Origin: Diogma glabrata
Lineage: Eukaryota; Arthropoda; Insecta; Diptera; Cylindrotomidae
Reading direction: 5' to 3'
DNA: 64,000 nucleotides
NCBI GenBank assembly: GCA_963693315.1
Contig: OY856188.1
Span: 191,064,811 to 191,128,810, forward strand
Part shown: positions 24,086-37,009 of the stretch, piece after piece
How the letters are laid out: each line of letters starts with the position of its first letter
How positions within the stretch are numbered: the first letter of the stretch is position 1
Notes under the pieces: model-generated
The model's input: the letters and a program-made list of their open reading frames with translations, nothing else
Database searches by the model: none
Told to the model about the DNA's origin: nothing
Program-made: the position numbers and the translations under genes

Positions 24086-26813
24086 ATTTTTTATATAAAT
24101 CTACCCTGTTTATAAAATGGGTCGTCCACATCAAACATTTTTCAAAAAAATAAAAAGAATATACGGAGAACAAATTGTTAAATTAATGAAAACATTATTG
24201 AAAACAAAATTAAATTTAGCCAAAGCCATTAACAAAAAGCATTTTTTATTACGTTGCCGTTCTCAAAGAATTATTCCAAAAAATAGATTATTAAAAAATT
24301 TAAACGAAATTAATTCTGTTGTCTTCAAAAAACTTCATGATCGTTTTCTTTTTGGTATAATAAATCAAGAAATAACAGAAGTTCATGCTTATGTAGTAAA
24401 ACTTCAAGAAGAGATTAACACTCTTACAAATTTGATTCATCTTAATCTCCCTTCAGATGTTATAACATGTTACTTCAATAAAGTTGAAGCAAGTTATAGT
24501 TTATATTTTGATCAAATCAAAAATAAACAAATTGAAAAAATTAACAACATTCTTAATAATGAAATTAATGAAAGTCAAATAGATACCGTTTTTAACATGG
24601 ATAAATGGTTGTTAAATTTGTCTGGGGTTATCATTCCACAAAATGTGAAAACTATTTTAAGTTTAGGTGATAAATTTTGTCCACCTGTAACAATTAATGA
24701 TATTCCTTATGAAAACATGATAAGTGATATTGAAAGTGTTTTATTTAATTTTGAAGACGAAACCTTAAAAACTGAAGCTCGAAATCGTTTTGTCAATATT
24801 TTAACAAACTTCAAACAACATTCAAGCAATCGGCAGTTTTTAACAACTGAAGAACTTCAATTAAGAAAAAATGTTATTGATACAAAAAAGTTTATCAAAG
24901 ATAATCCTGATATTGTAATAACAAATGCAGATAAAGGAAATGTGAGCGTTATTCTCAAAAAAACAGATTATAATCAAAAGATGGAGACTCTTCTTCAAGA
25001 TTCTACAACATATCAAATAATACCGAGTTCAACAACATTACAAATTCAGAAAAAATTAAATGTTATGGTGATGAAATGGGAAAACGAAGGTCGGATTGAT
25101 GTTAATTTAGGTAAAATTTTACGTAATTATAATGGGTACCACGCACGCATTTATGGATTACCCAAAATACACAAGGTGGATGTACCATTAAGACCAATTG
25201 TCAGCTCATTAAATACTCCCTTATACAATTTGTCATCATTTCTTTCATCAACATTAAATAAAACTGTTGGTAACTCATTCTCTTCAATAAAGAATTCTGA
25301 AGAATTTAAGAATAAAGTTAAAGATATTATCTTACCAGAAAATTATGTGCTTATTTCTTTAGATGTAGTGTCACTTTTCACGAATGTTGACACAAAAATG
25401 GTTATACGATGTATAAAAAATTGTTGGAAAGATATCAAAAAGAATTCAAACATAAAACTTACACAAATACAATTCATAGAAGCTATGAAATTGGTGATGA
25501 ATAATTGTGAATTCAGCTTTAACAACATTTACTATAAACAAATTTTTGGATCTCCAATGGGCTCGCCTGTTAGTCCATCAGCAGCCAATTTAGTTATGGA
25601 GTTTATTGAAACTGAAATCTTGAAAGGTATTGAATTTGAAATTCCATTTTTTTATCGATATGTTGATGACATTATAACAGCTATACCCCGTGATCAAGTT
25701 GATAGTTTTTTAACGAAATTTAATAATTATGATAATCATATAAAATTCACAATTGAAACCGAGAATAATCATAAAATATCATTTCTTGATATTACTATAC
25801 ATCATAATGCTGATGGATCTTTAAATTTTGATTGGTTCCACAAAAGTAATTGGTCTGGAAGATATTTAAATTTTAAATCGTGGTTACCGTTATCATATAA
25901 AAAAAATACAATTAGTTTACTTGCCGAAAAAATTTTAAAACTATCAGATGCAAAATTCCATAAAGAAAATTTTAAATTACTAAAAAATATATTACAATTA
26001 AACGAATATCCAATTAAATTAATAGATTTTGTTTTTAAAAAAACTCACAATAAATATACTCATGGCAATCAACTACCACAAAACCAATTGAAGAAACAAA
26101 CAAATTTGTATCAATCCCTTACATAAACAAGTTGTATAATCAAACGAAACGCATGATGGCTAAGTACAATGTTAAAGTGGTTGGTAGAAGTCATCGTAAT
26201 TTAAAATTTTTATTATTTACAAAGTTAAAAGACAGTATCCCTATTGATTTTGAAACAAATGTTATTTATAAAGTTTCATGTGATTGCGGAGAAAATTACA
26301 TTGGTCAAACAAAACAATACCTGTATAAAAGAATTAACCAACATGTTTATGATGCTAGAAAACCCAATAATATTCAAAACAAAAGTGCTTTATCTAATCA
26401 CCTTAAGAATACAAATCACCACATAAATATGAATAATGTTAAAATAATTTCGAAAGAACCAAATTACCGTAAAAGAAGTATTTTAGAAATGATCCAAATT
26501 AAAAAATGTAGAAATTTAAATAAACAAGACGACACAATGTATTTAGAATCATCATATGACAACATTATTTTAGAAAATTAATTTCAATTTATCATCATTT
26601 CTATTTGCATTTTTAAATTTTTTATCAAATCACCTTGAAAAATGTGTCATTTTATTATGTTTGTTTTTCATTTCGATTTATTTTTTTTGTTTAGTAAAAC
26701 CCTTGAAAATGAATAAGAAATTTATTCGAAACGTTGGGTAAATAAAATAAAATAAACAATAATTGGCTATAAACAATAAAATTTTTTTTAATTCAATTAA
26801 GCCAAATAAAAAC

Positions 26814-26814
<1 letters not shown>
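24086..26814 (+). mobile_element. Penelope-like element, plus-strand copy
   Basis: Leader ATAAATCTACCCTGTTTATA, coding region 24117-26581, then a 3' UTR ending in AATTCAATTAAGCCAAATAA and AAACAT directly at a (TA)n tract. Nearly identical to the minus copy; only a handful of residue differences are visible (for example NVSVIL against NVTVIL and EAMKLV against EAIKLV). Head-to-head with the minus copy around about 24085. Confidence 0.9.
24117..26581 (+). pseudogene. Penelope RT with GIY-YIG endonuclease, one frameshift
   Basis: RT region with motif 5 YVDD at residues 515-518 and GSPMGSPVSP at about 478-487. The first frame (669 codons) runs off into a wrong tail after GNQLPQ because of two extra A residues near 26081 (CCACAAAACC against CCACAACC in the minus copy). 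The rest continues at 26132-26581 with the GIY-YIG domain (CDCGENYIGQT, basic KRINQH) and ends NIILEN. The stop that breaks the minus copy is GAA here, so each copy is broken at a different place. Start chosen at the ATG common to both copies. Confidence 0.9.
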
Positions 26815-26910
<96 letters not shown>

Positions 26911-26931
26911 ATATATATGTATGTATGTGTG

Positions 26932-26963
<32 letters not shown>

Positions 26964-27152
26964 TATGTATATGTATGTTTGCGTATATGTGTGTATGTGT
27001 GTATATATGTATGTATGTATGTGTACATGTATGTGTATATGTATGTATATATGTGTATATATGTGAGTACATGTGTATATATGTGTATGTACGTGTATAT
27101 ATGTGTGTATGTGTATGTATGTGCATGTGTATATATGTGTATATATATATAT
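26815..27152. repeat. (TA)n then TGTA repeat on the far side of the Penelope pair
   Basis: About 88 bp of pure (TA)n followed by TGTA/TGTATA-rich repeat to 27152. It resembles the microsatellite at 20519-21012, consistent with the Penelope pair having landed inside one microsatellite tract. Confidence 0.9.
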
Positions 27153-27939
27153 GACAATGGTGAATGGTCGTCTTATCAACACTTGTTATAAGTGACAGTG
27201 TGAATTTTAAACTAAATTAATCTCTTAAATGATAAATATATAAGTATAACTAAATGTAGTGAAAACATTAATTGTAATAATCAGTTTTATATCTAATATA
27301 ATAGTTTTAAAGTGTTGGTTTTAATAATTAAACTCTAAGGTAAGATTGCTTTCAAAAATGGAAAGATGTGGGCGACCAAGATGTAATCTTCCCTAAATGT
27401 AAAATTTATTAACTCTGATTTTTACTAGAAAACTAAATAAAGGTGTTATTGTGCTATTCGATTTTGTGTAAAATTTAAACCTACTTAGAGCTTTAACTAG
27501 CGAAATTTAGTTATTATTCCAAATTCAGTTTAAAATTTCATTTGTTGACATAATTTTATGTGATAGATTTATCTCTTTCTATTTATCCAAACATTATCCA
27601 TAAAATCCAATAAGATTTTTGAACGATATCAACGAGCAGGGTTAATTGTTTTTGTTAAATTAATTCTTGTGTTTCAAGAAAAATTCAAAACATTCTTGCG
27701 TTAATTATATTATATAAAATAATGTTTTATAAAATTTAAATAAATACATTTCAAATAAAAACATCAAGTGAAAGATAATATTTTTATCCAATTCAATCCC
27801 AACACTTTTTTATATGAAATTCACTCAATTTTCAAAGGGGTTTTTTGTTTTTTATATATATGTACATAATATAAATGTTTTTAACCATAAATAATCATAA
27901 ATAATTTTAACCATAAATATAATAACATGAATTCAGATT
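27153..27939. other. No gene recognised
   Basis: AT-rich sequence with no ORF over 60 codons of note and no terminal repeats recognised. Confidence 0.4.
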
Positions 27940-28300
27940 GGAGAGTGCAGAGGACTACAATTTAGTCATCATCCTATTATACTAATAAATTACATGAATA
28001 ACAGGTTTCCGACTGGAGATTGCAGGCGAGAAATTTTAGATACGGGATTGCTGATTGGCGATTGCAGATTATATGTATAAGTGATTGTCCTTGTGATTGT
28101 CTCCTAACAGTAGTAGCTAGATACGATTTGCCAGGTGTCTGTAACCGGGTCGTTCACTCCTAACTTACAATTACCTACCTATCCTTACCTATTGTTATAT
28201 GTAAAACGACTGTAGGAAGTGGCCCGGCCGTAATCCGGGAGTCTCGCCTAGTGCTTGGTCCTACAGTCCAATCAATCAATCAATCATCAATATTGCAATT
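27940..28300 (+). mobile_element. Possible SINE or LINE 3' end with (AATC)n tail
   Basis: A GC-richer stretch with AAGTGGCCCGGCCGTAATCC and GGGAGTCTCGCCTAGTGCTT ends in CCAATCAATCAATCAATCATC and then abuts the Harbinger nuclease relic. A simple tetranucleotide tail is a feature of some non-LTR elements. No coding sequence or Pol III boxes could be confirmed. Confidence 0.35.
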
Positions 28301-28329
28301 AAGGCCTGAAAGTGTTTCTTCATAGAAAG

Positions 28330-29531
28330 TTCAATTTGATGCTGTATTATTGTCAATGTAAGAAATTCCCGCTTTCTTAACAACACGACAATACCACAGT
28401 GGTAACTTTTTCCGGACTTAAATTGATTGTTGTATGCAGTAGTGGAAATCGCGATGATAAATTGCCAAAAGTGTTTTCAACTCTTACTCTGGCTGAGCTC
28501 AATATCCTATTGAAATTTAACTCATCGGCACTTGGCGTAAGTTTTCAAATAACATAATGTCAATCTCTTGTTACTTTACGCAAATAACTTATTTAATAAG
28601 TTTAATAAAAAATTCAAGAAAACAAAGAGATTACTCCAGAAGATGGCCTAACAACCTGAAATATATATAGAGTAACAGTAAAATTAAAAAAACTTTGTTT
28701 TCTTTAATTTTTTATTAAACTTATTAAATAAGTTATTTGCGTAAAGTAACAAGAGATTGACATTATGTTATTTAACTCATCATTTGTGAGGTTATCATGG
28801 GCGTATGGCTTCATCAAGTCTGGCTTTAGTGAGAATGCATCATCAGCTGCAAAAACAAATGGTAGAATATGAGCATCAAGAACCGTAGCGGAGGGACCTG
28901 AAAAACCAAGTTCTCCATTATTTAGTTTTTCGAAAAATTTTGTGTTTGAGAAAACTTCACCGTCAGAAATTCTTCCATTGGTTCCAACGTCGACCATCAG
29001 GAACTCACAATAGGCGTTAACTACTGCCATCAGGACTACATTAAATGTCTTTTTATAATTAAAATAAAAAGATCCTGATTTTGACGGCTTTTTAATGTGT
29101 ACATATATGTTTGCCATCTATGGCTCCTAGGCAGTTCGGAATGAAATAAATGCAAAAATATTGATAATGATAACTAGTCATTTATTTTGTTTCAATACTA
29201 ACCATTATATATTCTTTTAGCACTAAATTAATTGCCTGACATGTTTCAATAACAATTTCTTCCGATGGTTTGTGGTGAAACTGTATATGAAAACTTCATA
29301 TCTTCGAATGAATTTCCAGTTGCTAAGAATCGCTACGTAATGGAAAGTCGGGTTTCTACCGAAATTGCATCTCGCATGAAGGTGTCTTGTTTTTTTTATA
29401 TAAGGCGAAACCTTTTCCAAAAGGTCACTGAAACAATGTTCATCCATTCGCATAAAGTTTTTATAATCAAATGGGTCTGATTCTTTAATTTTTTTTAGCA
29501 ATTTTGCATTTGAATATTGTTTTTTACCCAT
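28330..29531 (-). pseudogene. Harbinger DDE nuclease relic
   Basis: Pieces in order on the minus strand: a start MGKKQYSNAKLLKKIKESDP (29531), then in another frame DTFMRDAISVETRLSIT and RFLATGNSFEDMKFSY, then AIDGKH (first catalytic Asp, about 29107). A 2-bp loss in an AT run follows, then KKPSKSGSFYFNYKKTFNVV, LMVDVGTNGRISDG (second Asp) and FAADDAF, then a 243-bp insertion. After it come RVRVENTFGNLSSRF (third acidic residue, about 28480) and INLSPEKVTTVVLSCC. These are the DDE_Tnp_4 blocks of HARBI1-like transposases. Several frameshifts and stops; not functional. Confidence 0.8.
28527..28769. mobile_element. 243-bp palindromic insertion in the Harbinger-1A nuclease
   Basis: Flanked on both sides by the 12-base direct repeat ATTTAACTCATC (28515-28526 and 28770-28781). 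Disregarding the insert and one repeat makes the nuclease frame continuous between TNDELN and the ILSSARVRVENTFG block. The interior is an inverted repeat with arms 28547 to about 28622 and about 28698 to 28773 (AAATAACATAATGTCAATCT). An extra 20 bases (GGCACTTGGCGTAAGTTTTC) occur only on the left. Part of the 12-base repeat may be chance, since the palindrome ends in ATTT. Confidence 0.7.
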
Positions 29532-29840
29532 AAACCACTCTTTCTGCCACTTTCTTTTTGTCCCCTATTTTTGTTTTTTTTATCAGACAATTCGGTAATC
29601 AACATTAACGCAATTACGTTATCCTATTACGTTATCCATATTTTTATTTTTTAATAAACAATCACACAAACAACTTTAATTTTCTATCAAAGCGCAAACA
29701 TATCTATCAAATGTCAAAATATTTTACTACATTGTAGGTTTATCAACCAAGTTTGCAAACACGTTTAATAATGTATGGTAAACATGCAAACAAGTTTGTA
29801 AACCAAGTTTTGAAACATGTTTCAAAGTGGATGGGCTGCA

Positions 29841-30953
29841 TAAGTCACCAAAATTGCACCGTTATATTTTCCGTTACACAAAGCAAGGTAAAACTGATGA
29901 GTTTGTTTACTTATTTGTGACAGCGGTTGTATGTTATTATTTATAGTTTTTAAATTTTTAAATGATGTTGGTCCATAAATATTTACTAACAATAAACGTA
30001 AATAATAACATTCTGCATTGTTTGGATGTACAGTATATAATCTGCCTATAGCAAGTGTTGAAAAAATATTTATTTGACCTTCAACTCCTTGCTTACGACG
30101 TTCAAATGATTTTTTAGATGAATTCCAAGTATAATATTTTGGAATTTCTAAATATGTATAATCAAGTTTTTGCAAATGAATCAGTTGCTGATGGTGGTTG
30201 ATCTGCTCTTTGTAATACATTTTCTGTTGTAAAATAAACGCTTTGTCCATTTTCAAGATGAACCGCTAAATGAACTACGGTTGGATATCGTTCATGTATT
30301 TGAAATGATGCAATTCGCCAAACAGCTTCATTACTACTAATATAACGTCCCATTTGATATTGTGTTATTTCATCAACAGTTGTATTGGTATTTGATGTAA
30401 CACCGAAAACAGCCATATCACTTCCTTTATTAACATATTTGCAAATATATTTTATTGATTTTACTTAATTACAAAATTCAATGTTAATATGTGCCTTGAA
30501 TGCTTTTGATAATAGAGGTGAATATGGGACAACCCATCTATTATCAATTTCTATTCCTTCATTTCTAATTAAAAAAATAAAAGATTGACCATTATCTTCT
30601 GTTGATCTACGTTGATATTATGGATAACCATCATTTCCAGTAATCGATTCCGATATTAATGCTCTTGGATATCGCTTTGAGCATTTTCCATCAACCATGC
30701 AAGGTGAATTGATATTATATGCACCACATGGATCATGGATCATATTTTGTGTAATTATTTCAAATAATTGTGGATCAGTTGTTTATCTGGAATTTCTGCT
30801 GAAATTATATTATCTATTTCATTTGGTGTTATTTTTGTACTAACTAAATTACTATATGTTACTGAGGTTACCCTCTTTTTTGCCATTCGATGGAATACAT
30901 CCAGCAACGTGTCTCTCCAAAAATTTCATGCTTATTTATTAAATCCATTAATC
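29841..30953 (-). pseudogene. Helitron C protein fragment
   Basis: On the minus strand from 30953: INKHEIFGETRC then YSIEWQKRG (Helitron Rep region), a degraded stretch with MVDGKCSK-like and YRRRSTEDN-like pieces, then 30416 onward EITQYQMGRYISSNEAVWRI, VVHLAVHLENGQSVYF, and in another frame YTYLEIPKYYTWNSSKKSFE, RRKQG, GRLYTVHPNNAECYYLRLLL and VNIYGPTSFKNLKTI. Order and motifs match insect Helitrons. Harbinger-1A interrupts it at 29841 and the satellite element region joins at about 30953. Multiple frameshifts. Confidence 0.8.
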
Positions 30954-32294
30954 CGCCGCTGAACACGAGTATGATGTCGGCGATGGCCCTCGGAGTACCT
31001 AGGGGCCCAGAACAGGTTATATACACCTCATCTCCTGAAACTTTCCATAAATACAGCTCGAAATTAATCGAAGCTCGTTACTCGGGGGTTTTTAGGGTCG
31101 CTGAACACGAATATGATGTCGGCAATGACCCTCGGAGTACTGGGGCCCAGGGCGGGTATATTTAACTCATATCCTGAAAATTTCCATAATTAAAACTCGA
31201 TTATTTTATTTATTTTCTTTTTCTTTTTTTATTATTGAAAAGATTCAAAAATGTTTACGTCACATCTTTTAAATTTTTTGTTCGTGGCCCTTATTAAGTT
31301 CGCAACAGGACCTGTAAATGATGCGGTCGGCGCTGGCTGACACTCGTATATTACTTTGATGGTTTTATTATAAAAGTAGTTTATCCGCGCAATTGAAATT
31401 TATTAGGGAATGCAATCCCGAGATTCGTCATGCAAAAAATCCCGGGATTGCAATCCCTATAATTTATAATCCCAGTGCGCATGTCTATTATTAGGTTCCA
31501 CTCTTTTTCTATATTAGTGTACGCACTATAGAGTTATAGAATACAATCACAAATATTATATACGTTGAGTAAAATCGTGCACGTGTTTCAGAAGTTAGAG
31601 TTTTCAGATGTTGTTTACGGCTTTTTTCCTTTATTATATTCGTCGAATAAATAAGATATAAATAAATAAGATTGTAACAAACAGATGGAAACTCTTTACT
31701 CCAGGATTTTTAAGGTCATTGAATTTCGAGTCCTAGGTACTCCAGGGGTCATCATCGACATAATATTTGTGTTCAGCGGCCCCAAAACCCCGAGTAACGA
31801 GCTTCGATCAATTTCTCGCTGGATTTATGAAACGTTCCAGGAGATGAGGTGTATACAACCCGCCCTGGCCCATAGGTACTCCGAGGGCCATCGCCGACAT
31901 CATATTCGTGTTCAGCGACCCCAAAAACCTCCGAGTAACGAGCTTCGATCAATTTCGAGCTCAATTAATGTAAATTTCCAGGAGAGAGTTAGACATACCC
32001 GCCCTGGGCCCTAGGTACTCCGAGGGTCATCGCCGACATCATATTCGTGTTCAGCGACCCCAAAAACTCCCGAGTAACGAGCTTCGATCAATTTCGAGAT
32101 GAATTTATGGAAAGTTCAATTAGATGAGGTGTATATAACCCGCCCTGGACCCTAGATACTCCAGAGGTTTTTTGCCGAAAAGTGACTATGTTCACAAACT
32201 TTCCTGACGGCTTCCTGAATCGAATGCAAAAAACCGCATCTCGATCCATCTTACTCTGCCAATTTGCTTAGGTTTAGTGCTTTATTTCCTCGTC
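30954..32294. mobile_element. Satellite-armed TIR element 1 (left end missing)
   Basis: About 1.7 forward units of a 140-bp repeat, an unrelated centre (about 31200-31700), about 3.5 inverted units, and a unique terminal block (32160-32294) ending GCTTTATTTCCTCGTC. The terminal block and repeats match element 2 in inverted orientation. The left terminal block is absent; the element starts mid-repeat at the Helitron C junction. The centre contains a small palindrome, GGGAATGCAATCCCGAGATT and its near-complement (about 31409-31463). ORFs in the repeats overlap in several frames and are not genes. Confidence 0.65.
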
Positions 32295-32296
32295 TA

Positions 32297-34430
32297 GACG
32301 AGGAAATAAAGCACAAAAATAGGCCAAACCTAAGCAAATTGGCAGAGTAAGATGGATCGATATGCGGTTTTTTGCATTCGATTCAGGAAGCCGTCAGGAA
32401 AGTTTGTGAACATAGCCACTTTTCGGCAAAAAACTTCTGAAGTACCTAGGGTCCAGGGCGGGTAATAGACACCTCATCTCCTTGAACTTTCCATTAATTC
32501 AGCTCGAAATTGATCGAAGCTCGTTACTTGGGGGTTTTTGGGGTCGCTGAACACGAATATGATGTCGGCAATGACCCTCGGAGTTCCTAGGGCCCAGGGC
32601 GGGTATGTCTAACTCATCTCCTGGACCTTTACACTAATTCAGCTAGAAATTGATCGAAGCTCGTTACTGGGGGTTTTTGGGGCCGCCGAAGACAAATATG
32701 ATGTCTGCGATAACCTTCGGAGTACCTAGGGGCCAGGGCGAGTTATATACACCTCATCTCCTGGAACTTTTCATAAATACAGCTCGAAATTGATCGAAGC
32801 TCGTTACTCGGTGGGTTTTGGGGTCGCTGAACACAAATATGATGTTGTCGATGACCCTCGGAGTACCTAGGGCCCAGGGCGGGTATGTCTAACTCATCTC
32901 CTGGAACTTTCAATTAGTTCAACTCGAAATTGATCGTTCGTTACTTGAGGGTTTTTGGGGGTCGCTTAACACGAATATGATGTCGGCAATGACCCTCGGA
33001 GTACCTAGGGCCCAGGGCGGGTATGTCTAACCCATCTCCTGGAACTTTCCATAAATTTAGCTCGAACTTTATCGAAGCTCGTTACTGGAGGGGTTTGGGG
33101 CCGCTAAACACGAATATGATGTCTGCGATGACCGTCGGAGTATCTAGGGGCCAGGGCGGGCTATATACACCTCATCTCCTGGAACTTTTCATAAATACAG
33201 CTCGAAATTGATCGAAGCTCGTTAATCGGCGGTTTTTGGGGTCACTGAACACGAATATCATGTCGGCGATGACCCTCGGATTACCTGGGTTGCAGGGCGG
33301 GTATATTTAACTCATATCCTGAAAATTTCCATAATTAAAACTCGATTATTTTATTTAATCGATTATTTTATTTTTTTATTATATTATTTTATTTTATTAA
33401 TGGAAAGTTCCAGGTGATGAGTTAGACATACCCGCCCTGGACCCTAGGTACTCCGAGGGTCATCGCCGACATCATATTCGTCTTCAGCGCGACCCAAAAA
33501 ACCCCGAGTAACGAGCGTCGATCAATTTCGAGCTGTATTTATGGAAAGTTCCAGGAGATGAGGTGTCTATAACCCGCCCTGGTCCCTAGGTACTCCGAAG
33601 GTCATCGCAGACATCATATTCGTGTTCAGCGGCCCCAAAAACCCCCGAGTAACGAGCTTCGATCAATTTCGATCTGAATTTTTGGAAAGTTCCAGGAGAT
33701 GAGTGAGACATACCCGCCCTGGGCCCTAGGTACCCCACGGGTCATCGCCGACGTCATATTCGTGTTCAGCGACTCCAAAAACCCCTAATTAACGAGCTTC
33801 GATCAATTTTGAGCTGAATTTATGGAAAGTTCCAGAAGATGAGTTAGACATACCCGCCTTGGGCCATAGGTACTTCGAGGGTTATCGCTGACATCACATT
33901 CGTGTTCAGCGACCCCAAAAACGACCGAGTAACGAGCTTCGATCAATTTCGAGCTATATTTATGGAAAGTTCCAGGAGATGAGGTGTATATAACCCGCTC
34001 TGGCGCCTAGGTACCCCGAAGGTTATTGCAGACATCATATTCGTGTTCAGCAGCCCTAAAACCTCCCCAGTAACGAGCTTCGATCAATGTCTAGCTGAAT
34101 TAATGTAAAGTTCCATGAGATGAGTTAGACATACCCGCCCTGGGCCCTAGGTACTCCGAGGGTCATCGCCGACATCATATTCGTGTTCAGCGACCCCAAA
34201 AACCCCCAAGTAACGAGCTTCGATCAATTTCGAGCTATATTTATGGAAAGTTCAAGGAGATGAGGTGTATATAACCCGCATTGGCCCCTAGGTACTCCAT
34301 AGGTTTTTTGCCGAAAAGTGGCTATGTTCACAAACTTTCCTGACGGCTTCCTGAATCGAATGCAAAAAACCGCATCTCGATCCATCCTACTCTGCCAATT
34401 TGCTTAGGTTTAGTGCTTTATTTCCTCGTC
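32297..34430. mobile_element. Satellite-armed TIR element 2 (2,134 bp)
   Basis: Ends are GACGAGGAAATAAAGC and GCTTTATTTCCTCGTC, with TA outside both (32295-32296 and 34431-34432). Inside each end is about 140 bp of unique terminal sequence (with CATTCGATTCAGGAAGCCGT), then six 140-bp repeat units, meeting at an AT-rich centre (about 33345-33400). The unit anchor GATCGAAGC falls at 32512, 32652, 32792, 32932, 33070 and 33210 on the left; its inverted form is near 33520, 33661, 33801, 33941, 34082 and 34222 on the right. So each arm is about 1 kb of inverted repeat built of satellite. No transposase. Confidence 0.75.
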
Positions 34431-34432
34431 TA

Positions 34433-36289
<1,857 letters not shown>

Positions 36290-36529
36290 TCGTCATTAAG
36301 AAGATCGTGTAGGCTTCGATATGCTCTGTTTGTAATTTCTCCTTATGACAGTATCATCGAATCCTCAGATAAAACAAACGAACGTGGCTGTCTTCCAGTA
36401 TGGATTTGATGTTCGAAATTGAGTGGAGTTGAGAATCTAGGAAGTGTTTCAGAAGATGGAGTTTCCGATGTAGTTGGTGAACAAATGATTTGGATTGGTA
36501 ATTCTTTTACTGTATTCGAACCATCATAT

Positions 36530-36818
36530 TGTAAACTATCTGCTAAACTAGTTGAACCTTTATAATCACTAACGAATCAGTTAAACACAATTGTTATATT
36601 TTATTTACAATAATTTTATAATTTATTTACAACCAAAAACTTTACTTTAATTATATATTGCTTGTACGACTGCTCAGTTATATCTGATTGATTCTTCTTA
36701 TTTTATTATCATGCAATTGGAAATTGATATGTTAATAAATTAGTACATTTTTTCTTAATTAACTTATACAATACAATCATTAAATAAATAATAAATTAGG
36801 ACATTTTAATACATAACA
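36530..36818 (-). repeat. Gypsy-1 3' LTR (289 bp)
   Basis: Sense strand begins TGTTATGTATTAAAATGTCC and ends GATAGTTTACA. It carries the uninterrupted LINE target sequence (AATTTTATAATTTATTTAC on plus), so it serves as the empty-site reference for the LINE in the other LTR. Confidence 0.9.
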
Positions 36819-37009
36819 TTTTCCTCGTTTTTAAATTAGACAATAATTCTATACAACTACCAATATACATGATTTAAATTGCATTTTAAATTAGACAATG
36901 AGTTTATATAACTAATAACAACAATTTAGACAATGAGTTTATATAACTAATAACATGCATGACTTTAATTAAGACTTACAACTAACATTATTTATTTACA
37001 TTTAATTAG

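Larger units (their letters stand above)
28301..29840 (-). mobile_element. Harbinger-1A, decayed
   Basis: The high-coordinate end is TGCAGCCCATCCACTTTGAA (minus reading) followed outside by TAA (29841-29843), the 3-bp TWA target type of PIF/Harbinger. The same terminus occurs at 58402, there followed by TTA. Inside is a nuclease gene relic on the minus strand. It sits in Helitron C coding sequence. The other terminus is not recognisable and may be replaced by the (AATC)n-tailed element. Confidence 0.7.

Noticed and set aside
28141..28290. Possible tRNA gene in the GC-richer patch
   Set aside because: No cloverleaf, no TTC-loop motif and no A/B box could be read; a retroelement tail is a better explanation.
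31685..33211. ORFs of 60-110 codons in the 31.7-33.2 kb region
   Set aside because: They lie in the 140-bp satellite, occur in both orientations and end with the repeat pattern, so they are by-products of the repeat.
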